A stretch of 64,000 nucleotides of DNA from Lucifuga dentata (GCA_014773175.1 VXCM01000068.1:1-64000), one strand, 5' to 3'; counted from the first letter of the stretch, positions 46,871 through 59,580 are shown. Made by a program: numbers and translations. Notes: generated from the sequence alone by a model not told the origin.

Positions 46871-48145
46871 CTTTGCCGATCCGACTGAAATAGGCAGGAG
46901 TGGTACACAGCCTGAAAAACCGCCTGAGAGACTACGCGAAGGGGCTCATTGTTCCTTATTCGTGTGTGGCGTGAGTTCAAAGAATACGAAGTGTCCAAAT
47001 TATGTTGATGAGAGCATTCAATGGCGACATCTCTCCATAATAAGGACTTACCCATTGTTTGATATGATCTTTAACCGATTTATTGTGTTTTGGCTCTGTC
47101 ACATTTTTGTTTTAATGATAAAATAATGTTTTTTAATCCAACAACTTTGTGTTGCTTAATTCTCTAATCGAGACTGTAGCTAGCACTGATGCCAGTGAGG
47201 TCATGTCATCTTGTATTTTTACTTGGAATTTGTTATACTCAATATCAGTTTTGACTGTTTTTGTACCAAAGCCAGAAATATGTAAGTAAACCAAACATCA
47301 AAAAATTTACAAGGTTATCTCAGATTGGTAAAAGTAAACCTTTGCAGACATAATGACGAATTAGCGTGACATTAGAAACTGAAATTGGTGACATTCATAC
47401 CATAGAAGAAAAAAAAAATTGATATTTTGGTGGATGATTGGAAATAAATGATGGCAACCACAAACTATCTTGAAACAAATGCATATGTTGTTGATGATAT
47501 GTAAAAATTGTTATTTTGAACAAACCTTCTTCTGATCAATGTCAATGTCAATTCATGTGGATCATCTGGTGTTTAGTCTTTAGTGCATTTTTACATCTGC
47601 AGGCTAAAGCTGCAAATCAAATTAAGATGGTTTTAACTTTAATATGTATTATGTGAAACAATTGTATTGTACCTGTAATATAACTTTGCACAAAAGACAC
47701 TGTAAATATTGTATGTGTTTCATACTGTAATAACAATAACTTAAAATATTTTTTCAGCTATCTGGTCTTTGCAGACATTCAAATACATAACGGTAATATG
47801 TCCTTGTATAAGCATCATTCTTGCTTGTGTTTGACTGTTCAGCATCAGCAGAATTAAAAGAGTATGTAAAATCATTTAGAAGTTTGAAATATTTAAAAGA
47901 AAATTAAGACCTTATTAAACATGCTTTACCTAAAAAGAACCAAGTCTGGTTGAGATCTGGATCTGTCTCTGTCTGAAATTTCAATTCAGCTCCAGAGGAC
48001 AGTAAGTGTCATCTGTGTGACTTTTTCTGACCTTGAAAATGAAATGCATCATATACGTTACTTCCCTTTTGATTATGCTGTTGAAGTAAAGCTTTTCCAG
48101 GTCTACATGTATTCATGTCTTTATTTCATGTTCTTTACATACATT
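46871..48145. other. kmt5a-mtrfr interval, no gene seen
   Basis: AT-rich DNA upstream of kmt5a and downstream of mtrfr. No exon-like coding or recognisable repeat was found. Confidence 0.5.
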
Positions 48146-49153
48146 TTAAACACCGTCACTCCCTGGTTTGGATTCTGCTTCCAGTGCTTCCTTAAACTGT
48201 CTTTTTCTCTCCAGATTCTCATTTGTTTTCCTCCTCTTCTCCTGTTTCCTCTGCACAGACTCCTTCTTCCTCAGAACAATTTCACTGTCTTCTCCTTTAT
48301 ATGCAACATCAAGTTTCTCCCTCATAATTTCCCGAGCACGCCGTCGATTTATATCCACAGATCTGGTTTGGTGGCACTGCAGGTAAAATGGTAAATGAGA
48401 TGAACATAGTTAGTAAAACCATCTGGAGTTTTAAGTCATTTTGCTACTTAACTTTTCATTAAATGTGGCTTTCATTTACATCCTAAGAGGCCTGTACCGT
48501 ATCGTACAAATCCTTTACGAGACAGGATGACAAATGATGATAAACAGTTGATTAACTATCCTAGAAGAAAATCAAGAAGACTGTTCTAGAATTTTTCCCA
48601 GATATAACTCAATTATAGTGTGTAGACTTCATTAAATAGCAGAATTTTCACTTTTAGCAGGTTTACTTCACTTATTTCTACATTTTAGGATAAATTATTA
48701 TAACATTTAAAAATTTAAAAAAGAAATTATAACATTTAAAATCTCATTAAAAGCTTTGTCTGAGGCTTAACCAGACCTTGATTTCCGCCATTCATTCACT
48801 GTTTATAGTACAATTAATATTAAAAGATTATTTTTTAAAAACACACAAGTGGAAATGTAGTAAAGCAGATTAACCTTCACTACAATCCCAGTGGGGATGT
48901 GTTTGAGCACCACACAGTTGCTGGTTTTGTTGGTGGCCTGTCCACCAGGACCAGATCCTCTCACAAACTGCTCTTCCAGATCTTCCTCATTCAGGACAGG
49001 CAGGTCTATCCGATCCTTCTTACCAGCTACCAAAACCCGAGCCAGGCCAGGCGGAAGCGGTCTAACCACTGGACAGGTACTTGGTAAGCCTCTCCATGTG
49101 GTCCACCTGGACCCACTATAGATCCAGCTGATGAAGGGGAAAATCTTTGTCAT
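48146..49153 (-). CDS. mtrfr: Mitochondrial translation release factor in rescue (MTRFR, C12orf65)
   Basis: Mitochondrial class-I release-factor-like protein that helps rescue stalled mitoribosomes. Coding exons on the minus strand: 49153-48875 and 48376-48146, joined in phase 0, 169 aa (human 166). The first about 45 residues, [17 protein letters not shown] onward, are basic and hydrophobic without acids until the AGKKD segment, as expected for a mitochondrial presequence. The catalytic-type GGQ is at residues 70-72 within [20 protein letters not shown]. The second exon begins [18 protein letters not shown], then a Lys/Arg-rich C-terminal helix. It lacks a stop-codon-recognition domain, as the family does. 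The 5' edge of the first coding exon looks like an acceptor at 49169 (TTTTGTAG), so a non-coding first exon probably lies near 49.2-49.35 kb. A minus-strand AATAAA (48125-48120) lies about 20 nt past the stop. Confidence 0.94.
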
Positions 49154-49169
49154 CTTTACACAAGTAGGT

Positions 49170-50439
49170 CTACAAAATAAACACAGACTTTTGATGGTGC
49201 GGTAAAAACCCACAGTTAGTTACTAACATTATATCCAAACCAGAGGATTTTTTTTATGACGAATTATAAGCTTCCATAGCTGATCCTTCTTCCCAAAGAA
49301 CTACGAGTCTTTTTTATCTGAAGCACTTTCAAATGTCAAATGTTGTTACTAGTCTTCTTCCGCTTTGGCTGTATTCTTCTTCGTGTTAATAATAGCGTGG
49401 TTGTGTTGACTCTCTATCGCCATCATGTGACCATAGGTGACTAAAACACGAATACAGTGCAGCAGTATTTGGAGGGATCTGACCAAACTGAGATACAGTT
49501 TTCGGATATGAACACATAAGGCAATCTAACTCGATAACAGTGTCACCCAATTCAGCTGGGGTTGTAAATTTTTCCTGTATGATAGAACTTCAAAACTGTA
49601 AAATGTTACTTGTGAATAATTTGTAGTACAAATGGCATGTGCAAGATTAATCATTAATTTGGCCATCTGATGACATTTTGATTCAATAAAGAATAAACTG
49701 TCCTATATTTGTAGAGTTTATAGTTTTTGAAGGAATGAATCATTTACATGAACCTTTGGGTTGCAGGCAGTAAAATGAAGTTTTGGAGTCAGTCTCACTT
49801 TGCTCCACCTGATTCACCAACTGTATTTCTCCCTTTTTGGTCAAAAATCTTGACTGACAACTGTTGAAGTAGAGTGAATGGAAGAATATAGCAGATTATA
49901 GGAAATTATTGCTTTAGTAATATATTACAGGGAGTATACAATAGTGCATCTCTTTATTTTGAGATTTGTGTAGGCTGTTTCTAATGTGTCACTTATTCTT
50001 CAGTTTGTTTAGAAAATGCCACCATGGAGTAAGAGACTATACATGTTAGGCATATTTACAAGTGACATATTAAATGATATAGCACTTTAAAAGTGGACAT
50101 GATCTTTTGATCTTGATCTTTTGCAGATGTAAACATCCTCATATCCAAATCCTCGCCCATTTATTCTTATCATGCTGTTAGTTCTTTGGCTCCATGAAGA
50201 AACCAAATATTTAAAGAAAATTAGAAAATACAGTATGCCTAAAAAAAGAGAAAGACAGAGATCAAGATGGGTAAACTGAGTAAAGTCATGTTTGTGTGTC
50301 TTTCAGTGGCCTAGTATAACAGTTTACATAAATAAATATCCTATCAGGCAACAGACACTGCAGATGAATATTTTTAATCGTGAATTTGAGGAAATACGAC
50401 ACGATAGCAGCCTATAGACCCCAACAGGGGAGGAACCTG

Positions 50440-50496
<57 letters not shown>

Positions 50497-51289
50497 TCGA
50501 ACCTGCATCAACTACCGGGAGAAAAGAGAAATACCGGAAGTGTGGCGACGGTGCCTTCAAAATAATAGACAATTAGTGAACATAGTGACAAAGTAATTTT
50601 AGAAAATGTCAGGAAACATATTTGCATTGAGGTAGGCAAATTTGTCATGGTCTCAGAAAAACATGTGACTTACTGGCTTGTCAAGAGTAAAAAGACACAC
50701 CCTTATATATCCAATGGTCAATATGGGGATAAAAGATTTGCCAAAAAGCACACAACAAATACTTGAGATACCTATCAAAATCTGGTCTGAAGTGGCAGAA
50801 AACTGATAAAGCATAAACACATTTTCTTCCAAGAAACGTATGATTGGCTCTGAATGCACTGCATGTGTGTCCTTGTACATCCCTGAATATTAAATATTTG
50901 ATTTTTTAAAATGTAAAACAAAGTATGACTTGTCTTCCAATCGAGGGAATTTGTAATAAGAATAAAGACCTTAAAATATTATGCATAGATTTTCTGGGCT
51001 GAAATGATAGTTATGATTGTTTTCGTAATTTGGTTTAATTTGCTGATATTATATGTGCTTTTGAACCTCTGCTTTAGAAAAATCTCAGGACTTATTGTTT
51101 AAAGGATGAACTAGCTAACTAACTAACTGACTGACTGACTGACTGATTGACTCCTTTTCTGTTTTATTTGCTTTTTAAAATCTTTTTTATGTGTTTATGT
51201 GCATTTATTGTTGGTAATTAATGAACAAAATCAATCTTAGCAAGTGTCTCACTAAAACCTTGAGGGCTCAGACTTTTATTGTGAAGTGT
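49170..51289. other. mtrfr upstream region and intergenic DNA
   Basis: The mtrfr promoter and non-coding exon probably lie within 49.2-49.45 kb. The rest is AT-rich with a CT/GT microsatellite at 50440 and an AACT/GACT tandem at about 51109-51152. No coding sequence was recognised. Confidence 0.5.
50440..50496 (+). repeat. Compound CT/GT microsatellite
   Basis: A run of TC units switches to a run of TG units, in the intergenic stretch between mtrfr and the CpG-rich region. Confidence 0.95.
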
Positions 51290-51968
51290 TTGTACCGGAT
51301 ACTCAGCGTAATCCGGTGTTTTTAAGGACTCGGTGTATCCTGGGTCGTGCCTGAAAGCACCATGAAGTCTTACAACGGTTCAGATTAGATTTGACCAGTG
51401 AGAACTCACGATGGCGAGTCGGTATCTGTTTGCTCTTGGCTGTCCTTTGCTGTCCGGACCAAGGCGACAGCTGCTGACCTGAGCTTGGAACCGTTTCAGT
51501 TTCTGCAGCAGGAAGAACCGAGCTGCCAAACTCCTGCTCGTATATTCAAGGACATTTTGGCGTTACCGCGTAGACTTTGGCCTTTTCAATCGGTTGAGGA
51601 AACGAGCAGCCAGAGCGTGGTTCTCCGGGGCTGCAACGATGTCGCCTGATTTTGTAAACACGGACAGAAACGGCGGTTGAACCCGTCCAGCCCGGTGTGG
51701 AACTGATGATGTCTCGCTGCGTGTATTTACGTATCCTACCCGCTCCTCCTTACTCACCGAAGGGCCACACGGACGTAAAGGGAATCAATTACTGATCTTG
51801 GATGCGCTCGTCTCCATCATGGCATCGTTTTCAGACTGAGCGGCTGCTTCGTGCTGAGAGAAAAGCGCTTTATCCCCGTTGGAAGTGCTGACCCCGATCC
51901 GCTGAGAGATCCCGGTTAACTTTGATTTAGTGGTGAATCCAGCGGTGCACCGTGTCAGCAGCTCCAGG
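51290..51968 (+). promoter_or_regulatory. CpG-rich promoter and probable untranslated first exon of an unidentified gene
   Basis: This stretch is much richer in CpG than its AT-rich surroundings and ends at a consensus donor, CAG|GTATGT at 51969. No protein I recognise is encoded in any frame. It looks like a promoter plus 5' UTR exon of a plus-strand gene with a long first intron running past the window end. In mammals CDK2AP1, MPHOSPH9 and PITPNM2 lie near MTRFR, but nothing here decides among them. Confidence 0.5.
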
Positions 51969-53135
51969 TATGTCATGAGTATTGCAAGCCATCAGTTTGT
52001 CATTACTGTGCTGCCACGTTGCTAGGTAACTGACGGTGGGTTTACTATAGTTCAAATATGATCATCCTCTTCTTATTTTATGCTTTCTCCAGATCCACTC
52101 CCAGGTTTTTCATAGCCTCTGTTGTCATCAGACTTACTGATTGCAGAAGTCCTTGATGTTAATTAAAGCTGATAAAATGGTTCTCTTTGTCGCCTGACAA
52201 CAAACCGTGCTGATACGATCACACTGTCTAATATCAGATGAAAATAGTAATTTCTGAAGCAGGAACATGTCTCACAACCTCCTGATGGGTTTTCACGCTT
52301 CATGTTCTTGCTCTCCTGGTGTGTTCTTCTGTCATGGATACCCAGATTTGAGGACTTGTTTTAAACCCTGCTGCAAGTTACAGTGTGTGCTCAGTGGAGA
52401 AAATGGAGGTTGCATCCAGGTTTTGATCTAAGAACCTGCTACCTGAAGCTCTTTTTTTTCTTTTTTAACATCTGAGTTTCAGCATCTCAGCCACTCCACT
52501 TGACTCAGCAGGGCCTGGGTGACTCATTGAGGCAGTGCTGGCTGGGAGGCTGTGGCATCTCTTGCTCAGATGATGGCTTTGCTATCAGGGCAAGAGCTGC
52601 TGCAAGGCTCCTGGGCTCAGTTGCTGCCATCATAACCCTCTGCTTTATACAATTCTAATTCTATATTTACATCACAGCATGCATTTTGAATTGGGAATGC
52701 ATGTTGAGCTTTACCTGCATTACAGCTCGATGGTCAGTGTTATGAGCACAGGATCTAGCCTGCGACTGAAATGATTACGCTGAGAAGTAAATACAGGAGA
52801 CAAAAACCAAGACAGGTTATACTGTACAATAAATGAATGCAGGGTGCAAATCCAGTTTGACATGTTGAAACTTGCATCCTGTGTTCTGGAAATCCTAACT
52901 GTTGCGAGGATTGCGTAACATGCTGAGTGCTCGCTTCTCTGTGATCTAGAAGATTTGAGTAGCTTTATTCATGTTAAATAACAAAGTCAAATTTGAAATG
53001 ATGAAGCCAAGCACAGCTCAGTTTATTGCACTGTTTTCAGAAATAGAGGCCTCATTGTTCAGAAAAAAAGGACTGTGCTGTACTTTTTTAAATACAGATT
53101 TGGCCCATGTTACACTTGAGATTCACAGTTATTAC

Positions 53136-53686
53136 TTAAAGGACCATAACGGTGATTGTGCATGATTGAGCCCAACGTACAGAATACAACCCACTTATAT
53201 GGTATGGTGACAACCAATTTCCAAAGCATTAAAGCATATTTTAGTTTTCCTGTTTTTTGTCTTTTTTTTTTAACGGTGGGTGACACACCCACCATAAAAT
53301 TCATTGTTTTGCCTTCTAACACTTATGCACGATTGTAGAAGGCACAGCCATTTTTATATCTCGGTAAAAGCCATCTCCTCCTGGGATTTTATTCCCTGGT
53401 GGAAACATACATTGTCTTCCGTAGAGGTCCATGTTAAATTTATTTAACTGCATGTCCATGCAGTTAAATAAAGTTACTTTATCAAAAAACCTAATAGACA
53501 TTGTGTTTGCTGTGATGGATTACTTACCTCACATGAATTTCAAGTCTCTATAAGTTAATTTCAATAGCGTACTGGAATGAATTGAAACCAATGGCAGTCT
53601 GGAAAGCTTTGGGTCAATAATGTAACTTGTATTTGGATTGTATATATTGGACTCAAACATGCCCGATTGCTGGTATGGTCCTTTAA
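53136..53686 (+). mobile_element. TTAA-flanked palindromic MITE, copy F
   Basis: A near-full-length copy of about 550 bp with ends TTAAAGGACCATAACGG and GCTGGTATGGTCCTTTAA. It carries a perfect 16-bp hairpin at 53439-53472 that other copies lack. Confidence 0.8.
53439..53472. repeat. Perfect hairpin, 16-bp stem, inside MITE copy F
   Basis: TTTATTTAACTGCATG and its inverted copy are separated by only TC. The left arm is absent from other copies of the same MITE. Confidence 0.85.
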
Positions 53687-54076
53687 TCACTGCATTTCTC
53701 ATTTGAAACAGCGTTTGCTGATTTGTACGCTTGCTGTGAGAAAGCTGCCCGTTTGTGACTTGCGCCATATTTTCTCACACTGTCCTCCTCTGTGTCAAGA
53801 GGAACTATGCCATAAACACACTTGTCTTAGGTTACTGCCTGGTCTTCACACACTGAAGTGCTGCTCTGATGACACTTGAGGGCAGACAGCTTGAAGTGAA
53901 GGCCATCTATTACAGCATCATCATCACTAATGTTCCCTGACCGACTGCAGGACTAAACCTGTTCTCACGACTGCATGCTGTCATCTTTACCAGTCATACC
54001 TGTTCAGACCTTCCAAATGTCAGCTCCTCTGATGTTTGTCTAACCTGTTTTCTAATAGAGGATGGCCCCTTCCATC

Positions 54077-54077
<1 letters not shown>

Positions 54078-54112
<35 letters not shown>
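54078..54112 (+). repeat. CA microsatellite
   Basis: About 17 CA units in the long non-coding right flank. Confidence 0.95.
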
Positions 54113-54114
<2 letters not shown>

Positions 54115-55278
54115 ATACACATACGTGTGCAGGGTGTTGTTGGCGATGCAAATCAGAAAATGTCTATAGTGTGTTTTCAGCTTTAGGAAAATCTCTCTGA
54201 GTTTCTCTGTAGTCTGTTTTTTCAGCAGCAGTTTGGCGTGTATAGTTTAAGCTTATGTAGACAGGAATGGACAACGTATTCAAATCCTTTACTAAAGGAA
54301 AACACGCAATCTACTTTGTTACTTTATCTTTTTTTCTGTAAGTGGATCCTGTTCTCTTGGTTTGAGCAGAAACGGGTAGAGTCGCGCCTCATCTGAATTC
54401 TTGGCTCTTCTTTGTGGCCTATTAGATTTTTTTTTTTTTTTTTNTTTTTTTTTTTTTTTTGACCTAAGGCTTTTGTTTTTTGTTTAATTTGTCTTTAATG
54501 TGGTTTCAAGTCTGCAGTATGATGCCTCCGAGCACAAGTTTGAGTTACTTTGAGTGAACCTCAGTGAATCTAGGTTAATGCTGAATATAAGTAGTGATAC
54601 TCTTGCTTCATCAGAAAATTCACTCACTAGAGTCAAGTCTCTTTTTTTTTTTGTTACAAACTCACTGTAAAAGATGCCAAGTTATTTCATAGAAAATTAT
54701 GAATGTAGCTTCAGGATGACAAATTTATTTGCAGTTCTGCTTGTATTTTGGTTTGACGCGAGATGAGAAGTTGTTTGAGCTGAAGTCATGGATACATTTG
54801 CAGGAGGAAACCATCACGTGGATTTTACAAGTTTGTCTGGTTTAAATCAGAAATTTTAATGTGTTTTGGCTGAGAATAATTTTGTTTTTAATTAATTTTT
54901 TTAGCCAAGGATTCATAATGTAGTGAAATGTTTGCATTATGGTTGAAAGCATCTTAAGTAAGTGAAACTGGAGTATATTAGAGAGACTGAAATCTGATAG
55001 TCATGTAACTCTCAGGTGTCTCCTTGACAAATCAAACACAGCAGACAAACAGACTTGGTATCAAGCTTCTGAAGGAGGAAAAGTAGAGGCAATTATCAGT
55101 CGATGGTGTGTAGCCTTTTGTTTTCAGAATTGTGAAGGTTCCCTGTGTGCAGGTTTCATTTGGTAAGTTGAAGCAGTTCTATGATGACCTTTTTGATAAA
55201 CAAGGATAACAATCTGACTTGATTTATGTCTCACAGATTAGATCCTTATGACTAGAATTACTCACTATTCCACTGTTT

Positions 55279-56746
55279 TAGGTTAGAAGTTTGAGGCCCC
55301 CCCCCAGATTTAAAAAAAAAAAATCATCAATGCACTGTTTGTTTTACAATTTATTGCACAGGAAATGACACAAATATATAAAACAAATGTACTAATTAGT
55401 TTTCAAGAAGAATTTGTCAACAAGAACACATTATGTAGCCACTGTGGCTTAAGAAATTATTTTTAATGAAGGCATGCCCAGTCTGTATTAGTGCNACATT
55501 ATGTAGCCACTGTGGCTTAAGAAATTATTTTTAATGAAGGCATGCCCAGTCTGTATTAGTGCACTGGCACTCTAGATTTGTTCCAACTCCCTTGCCCAAA
55601 CTCCCTTGCTTATGTGTTTTAACGTTCTACTAGTACAGTGGCTGTTGAAAACATGCCTGTTCGGACTGGACCAGACTTTATGGTGTGTGCTGCAGCCTGC
55701 CATAATTTTGTTGTGCACGTCCTCGTGAGCTAGCTTTGTTTTCAGTGCCCGTTCAAAACGTGCCTGCTCGGACTGGGCCAGACTTCATGGATTGCGTTGC
55801 AGCCTGCCATAAGTCCCTGTGGAGCAAAGCATATGCTGCCGTGCCTAGAGCGTATCCTGCTGCACGGAGTACTTTTTACCGGCACAGCTCAATTCGAGAG
55901 CCGCTCATCCAAATAACTTCACATGCAACACTGCACGTCCTTGGGTCCTGAGCAATAAACCTGCTGAATTTCAACTTCATACAGTGCTGGATTCTAGACA
56001 GACAGACGAACGGACAGAGATTTCTGGCTTTATGGTTAGATTCAATAGCTATCTGCCTTCTCCCAAATTATTTTGTGATTAACTTGGTACACAGTCTGGT
56101 CATGCTATATTGCTCTGCAACCAGGCCAATAGCATGCACGTTCATCAATGCTGTGGGGGGCGTTTTGGGGGAGAGAGATCTGGAGACTTGGGCCAAGTTA
56201 AAGGAATTATGAAGAAAGAGAATTACCATTCCATCCAGTTTACAAATTCTTGGTCAAAATTTCATTCTTCAACAGGACGATCCAAAACATTCATAAAATT
56301 ATGCCACATTTATATCCATTCAAAAGAGAAGCAAAAGATTTTGAGAATTATGACTCGGCCACCTCAGTCTCCAGATCTTTCTCCCATCGAGCCGGCATGT
56401 GATGAGCTTGATAAGTTTGGAGAAAATGCCCAGGCAATGAAAAAGAACTGTTGGAGTGCTTGAAAAGTGCTTGGGAATCGTTTCTACTTCCAAAAATGAC
56501 TGCAGCGTATGCCTAGAATTTGCATGGCAGTTATTAAGGCCAGAGGAGGTTACTTTGACGAAACCAAAGTCTGAGCCTGAAATGACTTCAAAGTGCTTTT
56601 ATGTTGACAAATTCTTCTTGAAAACTAATTAGTTACATTTATTTTATGTATTTTTGTCATTTCCTGTGCAATAAATTGTAAAACAAACAGTGTATTGATG
56701 ATTTTTTTTTTTTTAAATCTGGGGGTAGCCTCAAACGTCTGGCCTG
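55279..56746 (+). mobile_element. Decayed Tc1/mariner-like transposon
   Basis: Inverted arms of about 140 bp or more: TTTGAGGCCCCCCCCCAGAT at the left and the complement of ATCTGGGGGTAGCCTCAAAC at the right, extending through TTTACAATTTATTGCACAGG. Transposase remnants are in different frames: QQDDPKHS at about 56269-56292 (second catalytic aspartate) and SPDLSPIEPACDELD at 56368-56412 (catalytic glutamate). The frame is broken by stops and shifts, so it is inactive. Confidence 0.8.
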
Positions 56747-57894
56747 TAGTGTGTAAGAGTGCGTGACAGAACAATATATACATACTGTATATACTATGTG
56801 CTTTATGTCTTCCTGACAGTACAGTGGAAAACTCTTGACAGAGCCTGCAGTTTTTATGCAAGTCTCCAGATTTCCTTGATGTTACTTCTAACCATCAGTT
56901 TACCAATCTCACTCAGTCATCCTGTAACCATTAAGAAAACCATTGTCAAATGAGCACACAGCCATCAAATAATCACATTTTAGGGGCAGAAACAAGACAA
57001 CAGACACATTTCCTGTCGGTTAAAATTCAAATGACGTGCAGCTGCATCTTTTGGTTCCTTTCAGAAGTCTGCGTAGCGCGAGCTGATCATTGTATGAGGT
57101 CGCTCGTACAGGAAGAGCAAGAAAAAAACAGCACATGCACAGTAAAATGAGGTAAATGAGCCTTACTGTGAAAAGTTTTGAATGCAATGCTAACTTTGTT
57201 TAAGTGTTAGTATACGAGAGACAGTGTGTGTCTACTGCAAAGATCTGCTGACCTGTTGTGTAATGTTGGCATTGCTCCGTGTAATTTCGCCCTGCACATT
57301 TTGAACGGTTTGATTATCAATGCAGAGGAGTGTTAACGTCTCGGTTCTTTATTTAGATCAGATTGTGGGCTGTTTCAGGAGCGCGTGTGCTTTCATGATG
57401 ATCTGCTTACATTTATCTTGTTTCCCTCCTGTCTCCACCATCACTGTGGCTGTCAGTCTTATGTTTTTATATTTCATTCTAACACTCCTTGTTCCTTTTT
57501 TATTCCTGATATTTACCACTTCAGACAGGGTTGTATCATTTATAGAATTCTTCTGCGATTAGTTTCTCCTAGTTGATGAATTGTTCATCTTATTGCATTA
57601 GCCCGTTTCCTGTGGTTGCTTTGTTAGGATATTAGGAAAATCAATTTTTTCTACATCTTGGTATGTAACAGGAAAGTAATTAGTTCAATGAGCTTACCGT
57701 AGCGTCTTGTAGGCATCAAAGCAGATTCACAGCAAGCCTGCTTGTTACCTTGGACGGTATAAATCATTCCCGCCACTGAGAACTCCTGGGCACAGAGAGA
57801 CTTCAGTCTGTCATGTTGAAGTCATTTCTCTGACAGTCAATAGGAGGCTGATTTTATGGACGCTGACAGCACTGCTGGGGGTTTTGACAAGTTA

Positions 57895-58512
57895 TGAGAA
57901 TGTTCCCCTGCTGATTTTGCATTTTAAACTCAATAAATCCTCCCCATATACAATACACTTTATATTACTGCCGGCCATTTTCTTAAATATAAAACCCTAT
58001 TTTAACCCTTTTAACCCTATTTTAAACCCTATTTTAATTTTCATTTTATTTTGCCAAATCTCCTAATTTTTAAATATCAAATGTTCAGGTGATACACACC
58101 TTAAAATTCAATGTTTTACCTGCCAACACATATTTGTATATAGAAGGCACAGTCATTGTGATTTCTCTGGAAGCCAGTTTTCTCTTGGAACTATATTTTC
58201 TGGCAGAGACATACATTTTCTTCCATGTAGCTCCATGTAGCAGGTTGCATTGGTTAAATTAAGGAACTTTGACCAAAAATAATAAAGCTGTGATGGATTG
58301 CTTATCTAAAGGCATGTTTCAAGTCTCTATAAGTTGATTTTTATAGTATACTGAAATGAACTGAAATCAATGGCCGCCTGGAAGGTAGGAAAAACAAATA
58401 GAAAATATACCGCTCCAGTAATATTTTTTGGAAAATGTTTGGCAGTGATGTAACATGTGTGGGTTGTATTTATTGGGCTCAAACACATAAAACCATAAGT
58501 ATGGTCTTTTAA
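57895..58512 (+). mobile_element. TTAA-flanked palindromic MITE, copy G
   Basis: The full-length body is recognisable. The left end is eroded and the right end is AGTATGGTCTTTTAA. A local triplication of an ACCCTATTTTAA-like unit lies at about 57995-58037. Confidence 0.7.
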
Positions 58513-59514
58513 CTTCTAACAACAGTGGGAATAAAGCCATTCTGCCCTTTGCATTTTCAATAAAGCAACTTTACTAAATATAACTCTTTCATTGTTTATT
58601 GTCTGTCAGCAAACGTGACCCTAGTACGCTGTTTGCTTTGCAGTGCTGAGGCAGGAAGAGCCAAAAGGAAACCATGTTCAGGGTTGTCAATCAGATATGT
58701 GTAGTTATCTCATCTTTTGTTGATGCTGAGGAGCTGTATTATAGACAAGTCGTAGTATTTTAATGGTGATATATGTGACTGCTTTAGGTTGGACTTTTTT
58801 CCTATCAGATTAACTGTCTTGGCTTCCAGTCCTCAGCTGAAATGTTGTTATAATGAGGACGATACAGGCTGCCGTCTGCTTTGTAATTGGATAATGAGCG
58901 ATAGATGAGGAACATGACTTCCTGTGTGTTTGCACTGTAAACACAGACACACACACGGCATTCACTCTGCACCATGGCCTGCTCCTAGGAGTCTTTGGGG
59001 AATTTACAAAAATTGCAACAGATATCTACTGTTGTCTGATCGTAATGAAAATTAACTTTTCATTATCAGTTCCCCTACACTCAGTATAATTTGCATAAGT
59101 AAGTAAAGCATATATTTATCACAGTGAGTGGTACGGACGCTATTTGGTGTTTGATCTGTGCTCCAGATGAATTGACAGGCCACCTGCTGTTTTAATGATG
59201 ATTACTCAGCAGGTCGTTAAAGTTAGAGCTGCACCCTGGATTTGGGGTTGATACATTTTCAGACAGACAATCTTCAAAAAACGATGCCAGTATGCCTTTC
59301 TTTGTTTTGTCCATCATTTGTCTGGAGTGGGGAGTGGGATGGACAGCAATAGTAACAAAAGTCATGTTTTGCATCTGGCTCACACACCGTGAAAAACTAC
59401 CACACTGACAACGTGCTTTTTTCACGCTGACGTGCCACAGCTCTGCCCATCCAGAAGACTGATTCTCATACGCATCCATGTCACGCTTCACATTAGGCAC
59501 AAGACAGAGTAAGG

Positions 59515-59580
59515 AAATATAATTTATACAACACATTTCATACAGAGGCAATTCAGAGTGCTTTACGTAAGGCATAACTA
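59515..59580 (+). repeat. Dispersed fish repeat fragment
   Basis: TACAACACATTTCATACAGA followed by GGCAATTCAGAGTGCTTTAC is a frequent teleost interspersed segment. It overlaps the only long minus-strand ORF of this area, which is therefore unlikely to be a gene. Confidence 0.45.

Noticed and set aside
56110..56463. 117-aa ORF as a possible host gene
   Set aside because: It lies inside the Tc1-like element and ends in the DDE-domain motif SPDLSPIEP; the frame is shifted and broken.
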